Shown here one piece after another: positions 46,705-57,319 of a DNA stretch of 64,000 bases. The stretch is from JBQLZO01 sp052168315 (GTDB lineage Bacteria > Planctomycetota > Phycisphaerae > Phycisphaerales > UBA1924): assembly GCA_052168315.1 (NCBI GenBank), contig JBQLZO010000097.1, positions 1 through 64,000 of the forward strand, read 5' to 3'. Positions within the stretch are counted from its first letter, which is position 1. The number at the start of each line of letters is the position of its first letter. Both the position numbers and the translations under genes were made by a program. The notes under the pieces are model-generated. The model did no database searches and was not told the DNA's origin. It saw nothing but the letters and a program-made list of their open reading frames with translations.

Positions 46705-49700
46705 ATGATCACACCCCGGCGGATCGAGGACTCCCGAAAGATGGCCGCGCTCGCGTGGGTGGCGGGTGTGCTGGCGATGCTCTGCGTCGCGCACAGCGCT
46801 CGTGCGAGTGGGGACATCTGGAGGCTCGCCGGTTCGTTCAACGGTTGGAGCGCCTCGGATGAGGCATGGACGATGCGTCCAGATCCGGAGCGCACGGGTG
46901 TGTTCGTGCTCGATCGACCGATCGATGCGGGCTCTTATGAGTTCAAGTTTGTGAAGAACGGGGACTGGTCGGCTGGGCACTTCGGCGTGGCCGTGGCGGG
47001 AGGCACGGGGGGCGGCTCGGCGCTCGACCAGCCCGGCGCGAACATCCCGCTGGTGGTGCACGCCCCGGGGATCTATCGCATCACTCTGGACCTGGCGCGG
47101 CGGTCGTGGTCGTTCGACATCGGAACGGTGTCGCGGGCGACGCTGGTCGCCCGCGTGTACGGCACGCCGAAGCTCAGGCAGCCCTCGGTGCGGATCGATG
47201 CCTCGCGTTCGCTGCTCCCGCCGGGAGCCGGCGAGCCGGCGAACTTCATGGTTCGGGTGGTCGAGGGGCGTGCACAGGTGCGCAGCGAGGCGAACGCGAT
47301 GCGCGCGACGGTGATACCGAACGACCCGGGCCCGCTCGTGCTCGAAGCGACGCTGGAGTTCGGGGAACAGCGAGACAGCGAGCGGATCGATCTGATGGTG
47401 CCGCCGATGATGATGGCAGCGCTTCAGTTTCCTCGGGGCGTGCGCGAAAAGGTGCTGCTCGAGCCCGGCGAGGTCGGTCGGCTTCGGGCGACTTTCGAGA
47501 TCCGTCAGTCTGTTCCGCTGCTTTCGGCTTCGGTGCACGAACTGACGGAGGGCGTCCTGGCAGAGCAGGCCACGCCGCCCGATACGCAGATTCCCGGCGG
47601 AACATATGTGGTGGAGGCGGACTTCAGCGGTGAACCGGTCTTCCGCAGCGACGACGGTTCGCCCCTGCCCACGCTGCTGCACCCGGGAGAGTGGCTCTCG
47701 TTCAGCCTGCCGTGGAAGATGGCCGAGGATGCGTCGCGGGTGCACCTGGTGGGCGACTTCAACGGCTGGGCGAAACCGGGCGAGCCCGGAGCGATCGAGC
47801 TGATCGGTGTCCTCGATCAGGGATACGAAGCCACGGTGCGGCTGGCGCGAGGCGCACACCGGTACGGGTTTCTGCTCGATGGGCACCGGATCATCAACGA
47901 TCCGAGTGTCAATCTCGCGATGCCGGGGCCGGGTGGAGCTTCGGTGTCGCAGGTGATTGTCGGGCCTCGGGCTTCGGATTTCCCTGAGCCCGAGCCGGGT
48001 GCGATCAATGCTTCCGCGATCCATCATGATCCTTTGGCGGCATCTGATTTCGCTGCCGTCTCGGAGTCGCTCGGGCTCGTAGACCTCAGCGTCACCACCC
48101 TGCCCGACGACGCCCAGAACGCTTGGGTGCACTGGCGTGCGAGCGAGGGCGAGACCGCCCGCATCGTGCCGCTTCGCCGGATCCGCGACGGCTCGGGCTT
48201 CGATCGATGGTCGGTCCGGCTGCACACCGGTGTGCCCGTGTTCGAGTACGCGTTCCGGTTTCGGGATGGCGCGGGAGAACACACCACTGAATGGCGGAGG
48301 GCGACGATTCGGGTCCCGGATCTTCTAGAGACGCCGGACTGGGCCAAGGGGGCTGTCTGGTATCAGATTTTCACCGAGCGATTCCGCAACGGGAATCCGC
48401 TGAACGATCCCCACGGCCCCGGTGTGTTCATGATGAACTGGTCCGACGACTGGTACCAGTCACAGCAAGGCGAGGAGGAGCAGTGGCGCCCGCGGGCGTC
48501 GCTCGGCGCGAAGGAGGCGTTGCCCGAGCGCCAGGGCGGGGCGTTGTATCTGTGGATCTGGGATCGTCGGTATGGAGGGGATCTGCAGGGAGTCGTGGAG
48601 AAGCTGGACTACCTGCAGGAACTGGGTGTGAACGCGCTGTACTTCAACCCGCTCTTCGAGGGCGAGTCGATGCACAAGTACGACGCGACGGATTTCCGGC
48701 ACATCGATGACAACTTCGGAAACCCCGAGTCCAGCGGACGCGTCGCTCCGCGGTGGGAGCACCGCGGCACGGAGATCGCGGACCCCGGCACATGGGGCTG
48801 GACCGACGCGGACCGGTATTTCCTGGATGTGCTGCTGCCCGAGGCTCGCGCTCGCGGGATGCGGGTCGTGCTCGACGGGGTGTGGAACCACACGGGACGC
48901 GAGTTCTGGGCGTTCCAGGATGTGATGCGCCGGGGGGCCGATTCGCCGTACGCGGACTGGTTTTACTGTGAGTTTGGTGACGATGGGAAGCTTGAGTCGT
49001 GGCGCGCTTGGGACTCGCCGAGCGGTTGGCTGCCGAAGTTCAGGCAGCAAACGAACGGTGATCTGGTCGCGCCCGTGAAGGAGCACCTGTTCCATGTCAC
49101 CCGTCGGTGGATGGACCCCAACGGCGACGGAGACCCCTCGGACGGGATCGATGGCTGGCGGCTGGATGTGCCTCTGGATGTGGGGCTCCCGTTCTGGGCC
49201 GACTGGCGGGCGCATGTCAAGTCCATCAACCCGGACGCGGTGATCATCGCGGAGATCTGGCAGCCAGCGGATGAGTTCATTCGTGGCAACTACTTCGACA
49301 CGCAGATGCACTACCCGTTTGCCTCGGCGGTGGTGGACTGGCTGGCGGTGCGCCCCGGAATGCCCGCGCGCGAACTCGGCGAGCGGTTGGACGCGGCGTT
49401 CAACGACATGCCGCAGACCAACCTGATCCACCAGAATCTGATGGGATCGCATGACACGGATCGGGTCGCTTCGATGCTGTTCAATCCGCACCGCGGGTAC
49501 GACCAGGCCAACCGTGTGCAGGACAACGGGCCGGGCTATCGCGCCGGACGACCTGACGAGCGGGCGTTCGAGATGTCGCGGCTCGCGGCGGTGATCCAGG
49601 CGACCTACCTGGGCGCGCCGATGATCTACAACGGCGACGAGCTGGGCATGTGGGGCGCCGACGACCCGACGAACCGAAAGCCGATCCCGTGGCCGGATCT

Positions 49701-50019
49701 CCCGCCGAACGAGAATCCCGACGATGCGCCCGACCTTGCGATGCTGGACCACTTCCGGGACTGGTTCGCGCTGCGGCGGGACACGGTTGTCGGGCCGGTG
49801 CTCCGGTACGGCACGGTGCGGCACCTTGACTCCGGGCGCGATGATGTCTTCGTGTTCGTACGGGAACTCAACGGCGTGCAGGTGATTGTCTGTGTGAACC
49901 GCGGCGATGAGCCGTTCGATGGTCGTCGGTTCTCCGGCGTGCCGGGGGTCGGGGCGGTTGTGCTCGCTCGATCGGCGACCTACTGGGTGCGTGAGCCCGG
50001 CGATCCGATTCAGGAGTGA
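46705..50019 (+). CDS. Secreted GH13 alpha-amylase/neopullulanase-like enzyme with CBM48-like modules
   Basis: The ATG at 46705 has AAAGGA upstream and gives 1104 residues with a signal peptide (about 12-34, ending ARA). An N-terminal CBM48/AMPK-like module (WRLAGSFNGWSASDEAW) is followed by a beta region, a second such module (VHLVGDFNGWAKPGEPG, near 350) and a linker domain. The GH13 barrel starts about residue 550 (AVWYQIFTERFRNG) with catalytic residues D821 in GWRLDV, E850 in IIAEIW and D917 in GSHDTDR. Length and domain order resemble cyclomaltodextrinase/neopullulanase relatives that act on alpha-glucans outside the cytoplasm. It is 147 bases after the LacI gene, with no operator of its own. 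Confidence 0.92.
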   Translation: MITPRRIEDSRKMAALAWVAGVLAMLCVAHSARASGDIWRLAGSFNGWSASDEAWTMRPDPERTGVFVLDRPIDAGSYEFKFVKNGDWSAGHFGVAVAGGTGGGSALDQPGANIPLVVHAPGIYRITLDLARRSWSFDIGTVSRATLVARVYGTPKLRQPSVRIDASRSLLPPGAGEPANFMVRVVEGRAQVRSEANAMRATVIPNDPGPLVLEATLEFGEQRDSERIDLMVPPMMMAALQFPRGVREKVLLEPGEVGRLRATFEIRQSVPLLSASVHELTEGVLAEQATPPDTQIPGGTYVVEADFSGEPVFRSDDGSPLPTLLHPGEWLSFSLPWKMAEDASRVHLVGDFNGWAKPGEPGAIELIGVLDQGYEATVRLARGAHRYGFLLDGHRIINDPSVNLAMPGPGGASVSQVIVGPRASDFPEPEPGAINASAIHHDPLAASDFAAVSESLGLVDLSVTTLPDDAQNAWVHWRASEGETARIVPLRRIRDGSGFDRWSVRLHTGVPVFEYAFRFRDGAGEHTTEWRRATIRVPDLLETPDWAKGAVWYQIFTERFRNGNPLNDPHGPGVFMMNWSDDWYQSQQGEEEQWRPRASLGAKEALPERQGGALYLWIWDRRYGGDLQGVVEKLDYLQELGVNALYFNPLFEGESMHKYDATDFRHIDDNFGNPESSGRVAPRWEHRGTEIADPGTWGWTDADRYFLDVLLPEARARGMRVVLDGVWNHTGREFWAFQDVMRRGADSPYADWFYCEFGDDGKLESWRAWDSPSGWLPKFRQQTNGDLVAPVKEHLFHVTRRWMDPNGDGDPSDGIDGWRLDVPLDVGLPFWADWRAHVKSINPDAVIIAEIWQPADEFIRGNYFDTQMHYPFASAVVDWLAVRPGMPARELGERLDAAFNDMPQTNLIHQNLMGSHDTDRVASMLFNPHRGYDQANRVQDNGPGYRAGRPDERAFEMSRLAAVIQATYLGAPMIYNGDELGMWGADDPTNRKPIPWPDLPPNENPDDAPDLAMLDHFRDWFALRRDTVVGPVLRYGTVRHLDSGRDDVFVFVRELNGVQVIVCVNRGDEPFDGRRFSGVPGVGAVVLARSATYWVREPGDPIQE

Positions 50020-50039
50020 TGCCGCGATCTCATCAGGGC

Positions 50040-52787
50040 TCAGCCGCGGAGGCGCTGCAGCGCTTCGAGCCGGCGCTGGTGGATCTCTCGCTGGGGTTCG
50101 AGTTCGGACAGCGCCCGGAGCTGGCGCTCGGCGGCGTCGAAGTCCCTCCGCTGGATGTGGATCGTCGCGGCGAGTTCGCGGTGGGTCGCATCGAAGGGCG
50201 CGATGCCGATGGCCCGCTCGATCGCGCGTGCCGCGGAGTCCCACTCCTGGCGCGCCGCGTGGAGTCGCGCTCGCTCGAGCGCGTACTGGGGCGAGTATTG
50301 CTCGCGCGCATCCAGCCACTCGAGATGCGGGATCGCACGCCAGGGCTCGGGTGAGTCCAGGTAATGGCGAGCGAGCCGCTGGTGGGGCATCGGGTCGATC
50401 GGTCGGGCGGCGGCGTAGCGCTCCAGCAGCGCCACGCCTTCTTCGTCGATCGGTCCCCCGGCCGAGGGGACGGCGTAGTCGATCATCAGCTCCAGCACAT
50501 CCGGATGCTCGGGATACTCCTCCAGCCACCGCTGCACCAGCGACCGGGAGACGGGCGGAAGTTCGATGGGCTGGCTCGGCGGCGGGCCGATCCCAACGAT
50601 CGCGCGGCCGGTCGCCATCGCGAAGTCGGAGAGCGACGCGTCGATGGCGATCCGCGTGGCCTCGTCGCCGAGAGCGGTATCGACCCGCAGCGATTCCAGT
50701 GACGGCTCGGCCATCAGGCCCCACGAGCGCACATCGGCGCGGGCCCAGTCGCGGAAGCGCTCCATGAACTCATCCGTAGACAGATCGAAGAGTTTCCGGA
50801 TCGCCTGGCGCTCGCGGGTGCCCTCCGCGTACAGGTCCATCATGTCGAGTGGCGCCTGCGGTCCCCATGTGTCGACGATGAACTCCCACATCCAGTGGCC
50901 TTGGGCGTAGGCCTGGGCCCGGTCGGTGGGCTCTCGGGGGCGGATGAACTTGACATTGATCTCATCGAGGGGGAACAGCGTCTCGTTGGTCAGCGCGTTG
51001 TAGAGGAGCATGCAGCGGTCGTAGTCGCGCGGGGCCAGCTCCATCGCCACGGCGGCGGCCTCGGTGAACCAGTGCGGAATCCTGTTCCTGGTCCGCGCGA
51101 GCGTGACCGTGTGGGTGTACTCGTGGCGGAGCACACGCTCCCAGTCGTACGGGCCGACGGTGTTGCCCGCACCGATCCGGGGCGTCTCCATCGCGATCAC
51201 CGGCCCGGTCGCGGCGGCGATCGTGAAGACCTGGCGGACTCCGGTGATCCGCACCGAGAACCACTCATGGTTCGGCATCAATTCGACCAGCGTGCGACGC
51301 TCGGGCACGAAGTCCATCGCGTCGGTGACGATCGCGTGCATGCGTCGCAGCCCATCGACGAGTTCCCGGGCGAGCACGGCGTCGGGGCCCTGGCGGTACC
51401 GGATCCGGAAATGGTCGATGTCGATCGTCTCGAATTCGAGCACGCCCTCGACGAGCGCCAAGGAGTTGCGCACTCGAACATTGAACGGATCGAGCGACTG
51501 GGCCTGGCGGAGCGTGTCGCGCGCGACGATGTCCCTGCCCGCCTGGATCTCGAGGAGCCCGAGCGCCGAGAGCGGCTTGGCCCACTTCGGCTGGATGCGG
51601 TGGGCGCGTGTGAGGTACTCGGCGGCCAGTTCGTACTGGCGTGCGTCCGAGAGCGCCTTGCCGACCTCGAAGAGCGCCAGCGGCGATCCGCCGGTCACGC
51701 GGTCGTAGACGGCGAGCAACTCCTCGAGCGCTTCGGTGTCGTATCGGAGGGCCTCGGCGGCGCACCGGAGCGCAAGCAGGGCCGGCATGTCAGGGAAACG
51801 CTGTTCCCATGGGCTCAACAGGGCGACGGCCTCGTCCGGCTCGGACTCGCGCAGCATGGTTCGAGCGCGGAGCATGGCGGCGAAGACGCTCTGCGCCTCC
51901 GGATCGCCGGAGAATTCGCGTGCGATGCGGTCGAGTTCATCGGCGATCGCCAACGCCCGGTCGAAGTCGAATGTCTCCACGCCCATCAGACCGAGCCGGT
52001 GCAGCGCCGCGGCCGACTGCGGGCAGAGCGCCAACGCCTGCGAAGCGGCCTGTGACGCATCGGAGAAGTTCTCGTGGGAGTGGAAGAGGTCGGCCTCCTC
52101 GATCAGCGCGGGCCAGTGGAAGCGATCGAGATCCTGGGATGCTCGCGCCAGCAGTTCGGCCATTGCCTGATAGGCGCCCGCGCCCTCGCCGCGGATCCGG
52201 GCGCGGATACGCATCGCGCGAACCACTTCCACGGCGTCGGTCGCGGTGAGCTGCCGGGCGGTGGCCGCGGCGACCACCGGATCGAGCACCGCATCCGCAT
52301 CGCCGAATCGTCCCATCAATTCCAGGGCCTCGGCGATGATCCGCCGACCGCGGAACGACACGGCCTCGTTCTCGTTGGCCTCAAGGATGTCCAGCGCCGC
52401 GTCCAGTTCGCCTCGGAGAAGCGCGCCCTCGGCACGATCGAGAGGAGCGGCGTCATCATTGGACAGTGAAGGATCGTCGATCACGCCGGCGATGAGCGCG
52501 GCGCGGGCGCATCGGGCGGGGTCGTTAAGGTCGGTCAGCCACCACACGCCGTGGAACACGCGGAGGTCGGCGGCTTCATCGTCGCTGAGGAACGGCGCTT
52601 CGATGGCCTGACGCACGAGCGGGCTCAGCCGATCGATCGGGGGGCGAACCTCGGCCGGGGCGGCGATCTCGGCCGGCGATCGCTCGCGCACCGGCTGGCG
52701 GGCCATGGCGTCCGGGGCCGTCTGGAGCGCTGCGGCCGTGGATGCCAGAGCCAACAGTATTGGGCACACGACGGAGCGGTCGGGCAT
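50040..52787 (-). CDS. Secreted TPR protein with a gluzincin peptidase domain
   Basis: The start at 52787 (MPDRSVVCPILLAL) gives 915 residues with a signal peptide of about 28. TPR-like repeats fill residues 100-420 (for example AAEYLTRAHRIQPKWAKPLSALG). A peptidase MA-like domain follows, with the zinc motif HEYTH (555-559) and the third ligand E576 in HWFTEAAA, 17 residues after the second histidine, as in gluzincins. More helical repeats end the chain. It would act in the periplasm or outside. Substrate unknown. It converges on the amylase gene with 20 bases between the stops. Confidence 0.8.
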   Translation of the reverse strand: MPDRSVVCPILLALASTAAALQTAPDAMARQPVRERSPAEIAAPAEVRPPIDRLSPLVRQAIEAPFLSDDEAADLRVFHGVWWLTDLNDPARCARAALIAGVIDDPSLSNDDAAPLDRAEGALLRGELDAALDILEANENEAVSFRGRRIIAEALELMGRFGDADAVLDPVVAAATARQLTATDAVEVVRAMRIRARIRGEGAGAYQAMAELLARASQDLDRFHWPALIEEADLFHSHENFSDASQAASQALALCPQSAAALHRLGLMGVETFDFDRALAIADELDRIAREFSGDPEAQSVFAAMLRARTMLRESEPDEAVALLSPWEQRFPDMPALLALRCAAEALRYDTEALEELLAVYDRVTGGSPLALFEVGKALSDARQYELAAEYLTRAHRIQPKWAKPLSALGLLEIQAGRDIVARDTLRQAQSLDPFNVRVRNSLALVEGVLEFETIDIDHFRIRYRQGPDAVLARELVDGLRRMHAIVTDAMDFVPERRTLVELMPNHEWFSVRITGVRQVFTIAAATGPVIAMETPRIGAGNTVGPYDWERVLRHEYTHTVTLARTRNRIPHWFTEAAAVAMELAPRDYDRCMLLYNALTNETLFPLDEINVKFIRPREPTDRAQAYAQGHWMWEFIVDTWGPQAPLDMMDLYAEGTRERQAIRKLFDLSTDEFMERFRDWARADVRSWGLMAEPSLESLRVDTALGDEATRIAIDASLSDFAMATGRAIVGIGPPPSQPIELPPVSRSLVQRWLEEYPEHPDVLELMIDYAVPSAGGPIDEEGVALLERYAAARPIDPMPHQRLARHYLDSPEPWRAIPHLEWLDAREQYSPQYALERARLHAARQEWDSAARAIERAIGIAPFDATHRELAATIHIQRRDFDAAERQLRALSELEPQREIHQRRLEALQRLRG

Positions 52788-52871
52788 GTCGGAATCACCA
52801 TTCGGTTCGGGTGTCGGGCGTTGGGGCGGGCGTCTGGGGTCGCACGCCCCCGGGTTCATGACGCGAGACGA

Positions 52872-53996
52872 TCAGCCGGCAGGGCGAAGGTCCTGCTCGT
52901 TCCACCGCCCTTCGATGCGCTGGATCTCCCATCCGGGCTCCGTGGGCGGACTCATGCGGAGCGCAGATTCGAGTCGCTCGATGGCGGCGGGACTGTCATC
53001 GTTGATGCGGAACGCGAGCAGCCTGACATAGGCGACATCGCCATCTCGGGCGACGGTGCGAGAGAGGATGGGAACTAAGTGCATTCTCGGAGGTTCTTGT
53101 TCATCTTTGTTCAGCTTGTACCAGAGGCGAATCTCCCGAAAGTCATCGGACTCGGCGAACTCTGCCCGGGGTGTGAGGACGATCTGACGCGCGGCATCAA
53201 CGGCCGCTCGGTAGCCGCGGGCGGCCTCGTCATCATCGATCCACTCCGCGCCTCCGGGCATGGCCCGGGCATCGTACCGGGCGAGGATGTCGCGCTTGCG
53301 CTGCCCGAGTGGGATGGGCATCGGGCCTTCGCCGAGCCGGAGCGGGTCGAAGGTCGCCCCGGGGGGCGCCACCTCGCGGGCGATGTACCGCTGGGCGGCA
53401 TCATCACGCTCCACGAGCCAGCGGCCGTCGAAGACGAAGCGCTGCGATTCGGTGCGCATGACATTGTCGACGAACAACTGATCAAATCCGATTGAGAACC
53501 GCCGCGCGGATGGGGCCGACGGTGTGTCTGCATCGGGAGGCGCTGCGTGCTCGTCCGACGATGGTGCTTCGCTCTTGTAGTGCAGCGAGCCGGTGCGGAT
53601 GTGCTGATCGCCCTGGAGCAGGAAGCGGCGGTCGTAGATCACGGTGGCCTGCATGGTCCGGATCGATTGCCCCGCTTCCTCGATCGCGTTCAGGAGATCA
53701 TCCGTCAGCGGATCGATCGCCGGACGGACCTCCAGCATCGGCTCGCCCGCATCTCGAGGTGCGTCGTTGGCTCCTTCGGTCCCCCCACCAGTCGGAATTG
53801 GCTCCGGGGCGGACTCGGATGGACCCGACCGGGCCACGGGATTGCCGGTGGCTGGCTCGGGACTGGGCGTGTCTGCTCCGACCAGACCGGTGATCGCACA
53901 CCAGATGATGATTGCCCGGGCCCAGGCCGGCTCGGTGCGGCTCCGGGTGCGCGATTGGCTCTTCGAGCGTGGATCGAGGGCAAGAGGCTGGGACAT
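52872..53996 (-). CDS. LolA-like (outer-membrane lipoprotein-sorting) domain protein
   Basis: The start at 53996 (MSQPLALDPRS) gives 374 residues. A membrane helix or signal segment lies near 24-42 (WARAIIIWCAITGLVG), then a Pro/Ser-rich linker. The domain from about residue 90 (LLNAIEEAGQSIRTMQATVIYDRRF, RFSIGFDQLFVDN, RFVFDGRWLVERDD) follows the pattern of LolA-like proteins, common in planctomycetes as single copies of unknown partner. It is 84 bases upstream of the TPR peptidase gene on the same strand, so co-transcription is likely. Confidence 0.65.
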   Translation of the reverse strand: MSQPLALDPRSKSQSRTRSRTEPAWARAIIIWCAITGLVGADTPSPEPATGNPVARSGPSESAPEPIPTGGGTEGANDAPRDAGEPMLEVRPAIDPLTDDLLNAIEEAGQSIRTMQATVIYDRRFLLQGDQHIRTGSLHYKSEAPSSDEHAAPPDADTPSAPSARRFSIGFDQLFVDNVMRTESQRFVFDGRWLVERDDAAQRYIAREVAPPGATFDPLRLGEGPMPIPLGQRKRDILARYDARAMPGGAEWIDDDEAARGYRAAVDAARQIVLTPRAEFAESDDFREIRLWYKLNKDEQEPPRMHLVPILSRTVARDGDVAYVRLLAFRINDDSPAAIERLESALRMSPPTEPGWEIQRIEGRWNEQDLRPAG

Positions 53997-54265
53997 TCCG
54001 GCTCCAATTCGGTTCACTGGATCGCTCGCCTGTGGTCGTCGCGGCGAAGGATCGGCTCGCCACGGAAGACAACGCCGCGATCCCGGTGATTGTTCGGGCT
54101 CGGCGGCGCTGAGTCTCGCGCTGGGCAGCAGAACGCCGCAATCCGGGTGCCGGGCGGTGCCGGGAATGGCGCGTTCGGGTGAGAGCCCGTCGCACGGCCC
54201 GGGCCGAGGCGTCCGCGCGGATCGCCCCTTATGCCGCGTCCGGAGGCCGCCCGCCGCCATGGCGG

Positions 54266-55402
54266 TCAGACGGCGGCAGGCGCTGAGTCGCGGTTCGGCA
54301 GCGTGGGCTTGCGGGGCGCGTTGGGATCCTGCTCGATGCGGTATTTCAGGTCGGGGGCGCGGGACTGGTGGTCCGCGACCGCGGCGGTGCGCCAGACGCC
54401 GACCCAGTGCTCGGGCTTAACCTCTTGCAGGTAGTAGTCGCCGGCGGGGCCCGGCTGCGACTTGAGGTCGGCGGGTGGATCGTTCCAGGGCCACCACGGA
54501 CGGACACCTTCCTGCGCCCCCGGAAGCCGCTTGAACTCGGCGTCGTCGTGGGTGATCTCGGTCACGGTCACGAGCCGGTCGCGGCGGTTGTGCATCTTCG
54601 GGATCGAGTTGAAGAGCCCCTTGGTGTACGGATGCATCGGATTGGAGAACAGCTCGAAGACATTGGCGTATTCGACCACGCGGCCGGCGTACATCACGCA
54701 CACGACATCGGCGTTTTCGGCGACCACGCCCAGGTCGTGGGTGATGAGCATGATTCCCATCGATCGGGTGCGCTGGAGGTCGCGGAGGAGTTCGAGGATC
54801 TGGGCCTGGATCGTCACATCGAGCGCGGTCGTCGGTTCATCGGCCAGGAGCATGTTCGGCTGGCAGGCCAGGGCCATCGCGATCATGACTCGCTGGCGCA
54901 TGCCGCCGGAGAACTGGTGCGGATAGGCGCGGAGGCGCGACTCCGGGTCCGGGATGCCCACATCATCCATTGACTTGACCGCGATCCTGGCGGCCTCCTC
55001 GACGGTGACCCTGCGATGGAGCGTGATCGCCTCGATGATCTGGTCGCCGACCGTGTAGACCGGGTTGAGCGAGGTCATCGGCTCCTGGAAGATCATGGCG
55101 ATCTCGTTGCCGCGGAACGCCCGCATCTCCGAGGATGGCAGCGTGAGCAGATCGACCTCGCGACCATCCTTCCGGTAGAGGATTCGTCCGCGATCGAATC
55201 GCCCGGGCGGTCGCGGGATGAGCTGGAGCGCCGACATCGCGGTGACGGACTTGCCGCACCCGGACTCGCCGACAACCGCGACGGTCTGCCGCGGATAGAT
55301 GGTCATCCGCACGCCGTCGACCGCCTGGATGCGCGGGCCGCCCGCGTTGTCGAATGAGACGGCCAGTTCGTCGACGCGGAGGAGCGGTTGGTCGAGATCC
55401 AT
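54266..55402 (-). CDS. Peptide-type ABC transporter ATP-binding protein (DppD/OppD-like)
   Basis: The start at 55402 ([17 protein letters not shown]) matches the family opening; an ATG at 55423 would add seven residues. Motifs are Walker [10 protein letters not shown]-loop [15 protein letters not shown], signature FSGGMRQRV, Walker [13 protein letters not shown] and H-loop [12 protein letters not shown]. The C-terminal segment after [11 protein letters not shown] is normal for DppD; it then carries about 50 extra residues. The 378-residue protein would energise the permeases encoded upstream. A second ATPase (DppF-like) is absent here, so this one may act as a homodimer or pair with one encoded elsewhere. 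Confidence 0.9.
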   Translation of the reverse strand: MDLDQPLLRVDELAVSFDNAGGPRIQAVDGVRMTIYPRQTVAVVGESGCGKSVTAMSALQLIPRPPGRFDRGRILYRKDGREVDLLTLPSSEMRAFRGNEIAMIFQEPMTSLNPVYTVGDQIIEAITLHRRVTVEEAARIAVKSMDDVGIPDPESRLRAYPHQFSGGMRQRVMIAMALACQPNMLLADEPTTALDVTIQAQILELLRDLQRTRSMGIMLITHDLGVVAENADVVCVMYAGRVVEYANVFELFSNPMHPYTKGLFNSIPKMHNRRDRLVTVTEITHDDAEFKRLPGAQEGVRPWWPWNDPPADLKSQPGPAGDYYLQEVKPEHWVGVWRTAAVADHQSRAPDLKYRIEQDPNAPRKPTLPNRDSAPAAV

Positions 55403-55512
55403 GTGTGTTCCGGGGGATTTCATCGGTGATCTGGGGTCGCTGTGGTGTGGAGGATGGTGTCGGAATTCGGGTTCAGCGTCGTGACGGGCGCGATGGCGTC
55501 AGGCGGTCTGGC

Positions 55513-57264
55513 TCACACCCGGGCCTTCTTGAGTTTCGGATCGATCGCGTCGCGCAAGGCCTCGCCGATGAGGTTGTACGCGAGCACGGTCAGGAAGATG
55601 GCGAACCCCGGGAAGATCGCGAGCCACCAGACGAAGCTGCCGGCTTCGGCGGTCGCGTCCGAGAGCAGTTTGCCCCACGAGGGCTGGTCCTCGGGGCCGA
55701 GCCCGAGGAACGAGAGGGTGGCCTCGAACTGGATCGCCAGCGCGATCGCGAAGGATGCCTCGACCAGGACGGGGGTGACGCCGTTGGGGAGCATGTGCTT
55801 GAAGAGAATCGAGCGGAGCGGGAGGCCGACGGCATTGGCCGACTGGACGAAGTCCTGCGAGCGGAGCCTGAGGAACTCGGCGCGGGTGAATCGGGCCGCC
55901 GAGTGCCATGTGAAGCACCCGATGATCGCCATCATCACATAGGTGTTTCGCGGGAGCACGCCCGCGGCGACGACGAGCAGGAACAGCACCGGGATGGCCA
56001 TGAAGATCTCGGTCACGCGGTAGAGCAGCATGTCGACCCAGCCGCCGAAGTACCCCATCATCGCGCCCATGAACACGCCGATGCAGACCGCGATGCCGGT
56101 CGAGACCAGCCCGATCGAGATCGACAGGCGTGCGGCGTACATCATCTGGCTCGTGACATCCTGGCCGAACGAATTCGTGCCCATGAGATACGGGCGCCCG
56201 ACATCGGCGAGCTGTTCCTTCGACCACACCGAGAGCTGTTCGCGCGTGGGCGGCGGATCGCTGGCGAGGAACGCGCCGAGATCCTCGCGAAATGCCGTCA
56301 GGCGTGGCTCGGGCATGGGAAGCGAACGGGCGCTGACGAGCACGCGCTCGATGTCCTGCTCGCCCAGGGGCCCGCGGACGGGAAGCCGGAGCGTGAGCAT
56401 CGCTTCCAGGGCCGTGCCCGTCGTCTCGCCGGGGGCGAGGAAGATCGTCTTCCGATCGCCGACCCGCTGGTTCGGAGACCACGGCACGAGGGTGTACACG
56501 GTCTCGATCTGGGCACGGGCCTCGCGTTCGGCGTAGTCGAAGATCGGGAGCCCCGGGCGGAATGTCGCGGCGACGATCAAGCCCGTGACCAGCAGGACGC
56601 CCCCAGCGCACGCGGCCCGACGCGCGAGCGTGGACAGGGGCATCAGCAGCACGAACAGCGCCGAGATCGGGAGGCCCATCACGAGCACGGCCGACCATGC
56701 GAGCCCGTCGATCCGCCCGATGAGCGGGAGCACCGGTCGCCAGGATTCCCACTGGCGGACGAAATCGCTCACATCGCGCCCGGTGAACGAATCGCGCATG
56801 ACCGAGCACGCCACGGTGATCAGGCCCGCCTGGACGGCGGCGAGGATGATGATCCCGAGGCGCTGCGACCGCTTCATCCGAATCGGTGCGAACCAGTACG
56901 CGACCACGCCGATCGAGCCGACCAGGAGCAGCCAGTCCGATGTCTTCAGCGATCCGAGCAGCGGCGAGGACATCGCGCCCCGCGCGCCGGACTCGTCGAG
57001 TTCCCACATCAGCAGCGGGTGCCCGTTGGCCAGCAGCGGGGAGAACACCGCGAAGAACGCCACGATCGAGATCCAGACGAGCCCGGCGACGGCCAGCGGG
57101 CGCCGGAGCACCTGCTCCCACGCATCCTCCCAGAATCCCCGGGCCTGCCGGATGCCCTTGCCCTGGAACGCCTCGATGCCCGTGATCGCATCGCGCTGCG
57201 ACGATGCGGAAGCGCCCGGCTTCTCTGCTTGGGCGGCGGGCTTTCGCGGTGTCTGGTCGGGCAT
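55513..57264 (-). CDS. DppC/OppC-type ABC permease with an extra membrane block
   Basis: The 583-residue protein is about twice the family length. Residues 45-78 hold the first helix (RRPLAVAGLVWISIVAFFAVFSP) and residues 361 onward the normal permease core (GTNSFGQDVTSQMMYAARLS, the coupling helix region SANAVGLPLRSILFKHMLPN, ATLSFLGLGPEDQPSWG). Between them about 275 residues are inserted, with four predicted helices (near 110, 140, 195, 225) and a soluble domain. It is 110 bases upstream of the ATPase gene. Expected role: half of the inner-membrane channel of a peptide importer. Confidence 0.9.
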   Translation of the reverse strand: MPDQTPRKPAAQAEKPGASASSQRDAITGIEAFQGKGIRQARGFWEDAWEQVLRRPLAVAGLVWISIVAFFAVFSPLLANGHPLLMWELDESGARGAMSSPLLGSLKTSDWLLLVGSIGVVAYWFAPIRMKRSQRLGIIILAAVQAGLITVACSVMRDSFTGRDVSDFVRQWESWRPVLPLIGRIDGLAWSAVLVMGLPISALFVLLMPLSTLARRAACAGGVLLVTGLIVAATFRPGLPIFDYAEREARAQIETVYTLVPWSPNQRVGDRKTIFLAPGETTGTALEAMLTLRLPVRGPLGEQDIERVLVSARSLPMPEPRLTAFREDLGAFLASDPPPTREQLSVWSKEQLADVGRPYLMGTNSFGQDVTSQMMYAARLSISIGLVSTGIAVCIGVFMGAMMGYFGGWVDMLLYRVTEIFMAIPVLFLLVVAAGVLPRNTYVMMAIIGCFTWHSAARFTRAEFLRLRSQDFVQSANAVGLPLRSILFKHMLPNGVTPVLVEASFAIALAIQFEATLSFLGLGPEDQPSWGKLLSDATAEAGSFVWWLAIFPGFAIFLTVLAYNLIGEALRDAIDPKLKKARV

Positions 57265-57319
57265 CTGGACGGGCTCCTCGGGAAGTCGGATGCGCGGGGT
57301 CGGGCGGGGTTTGCCGATG

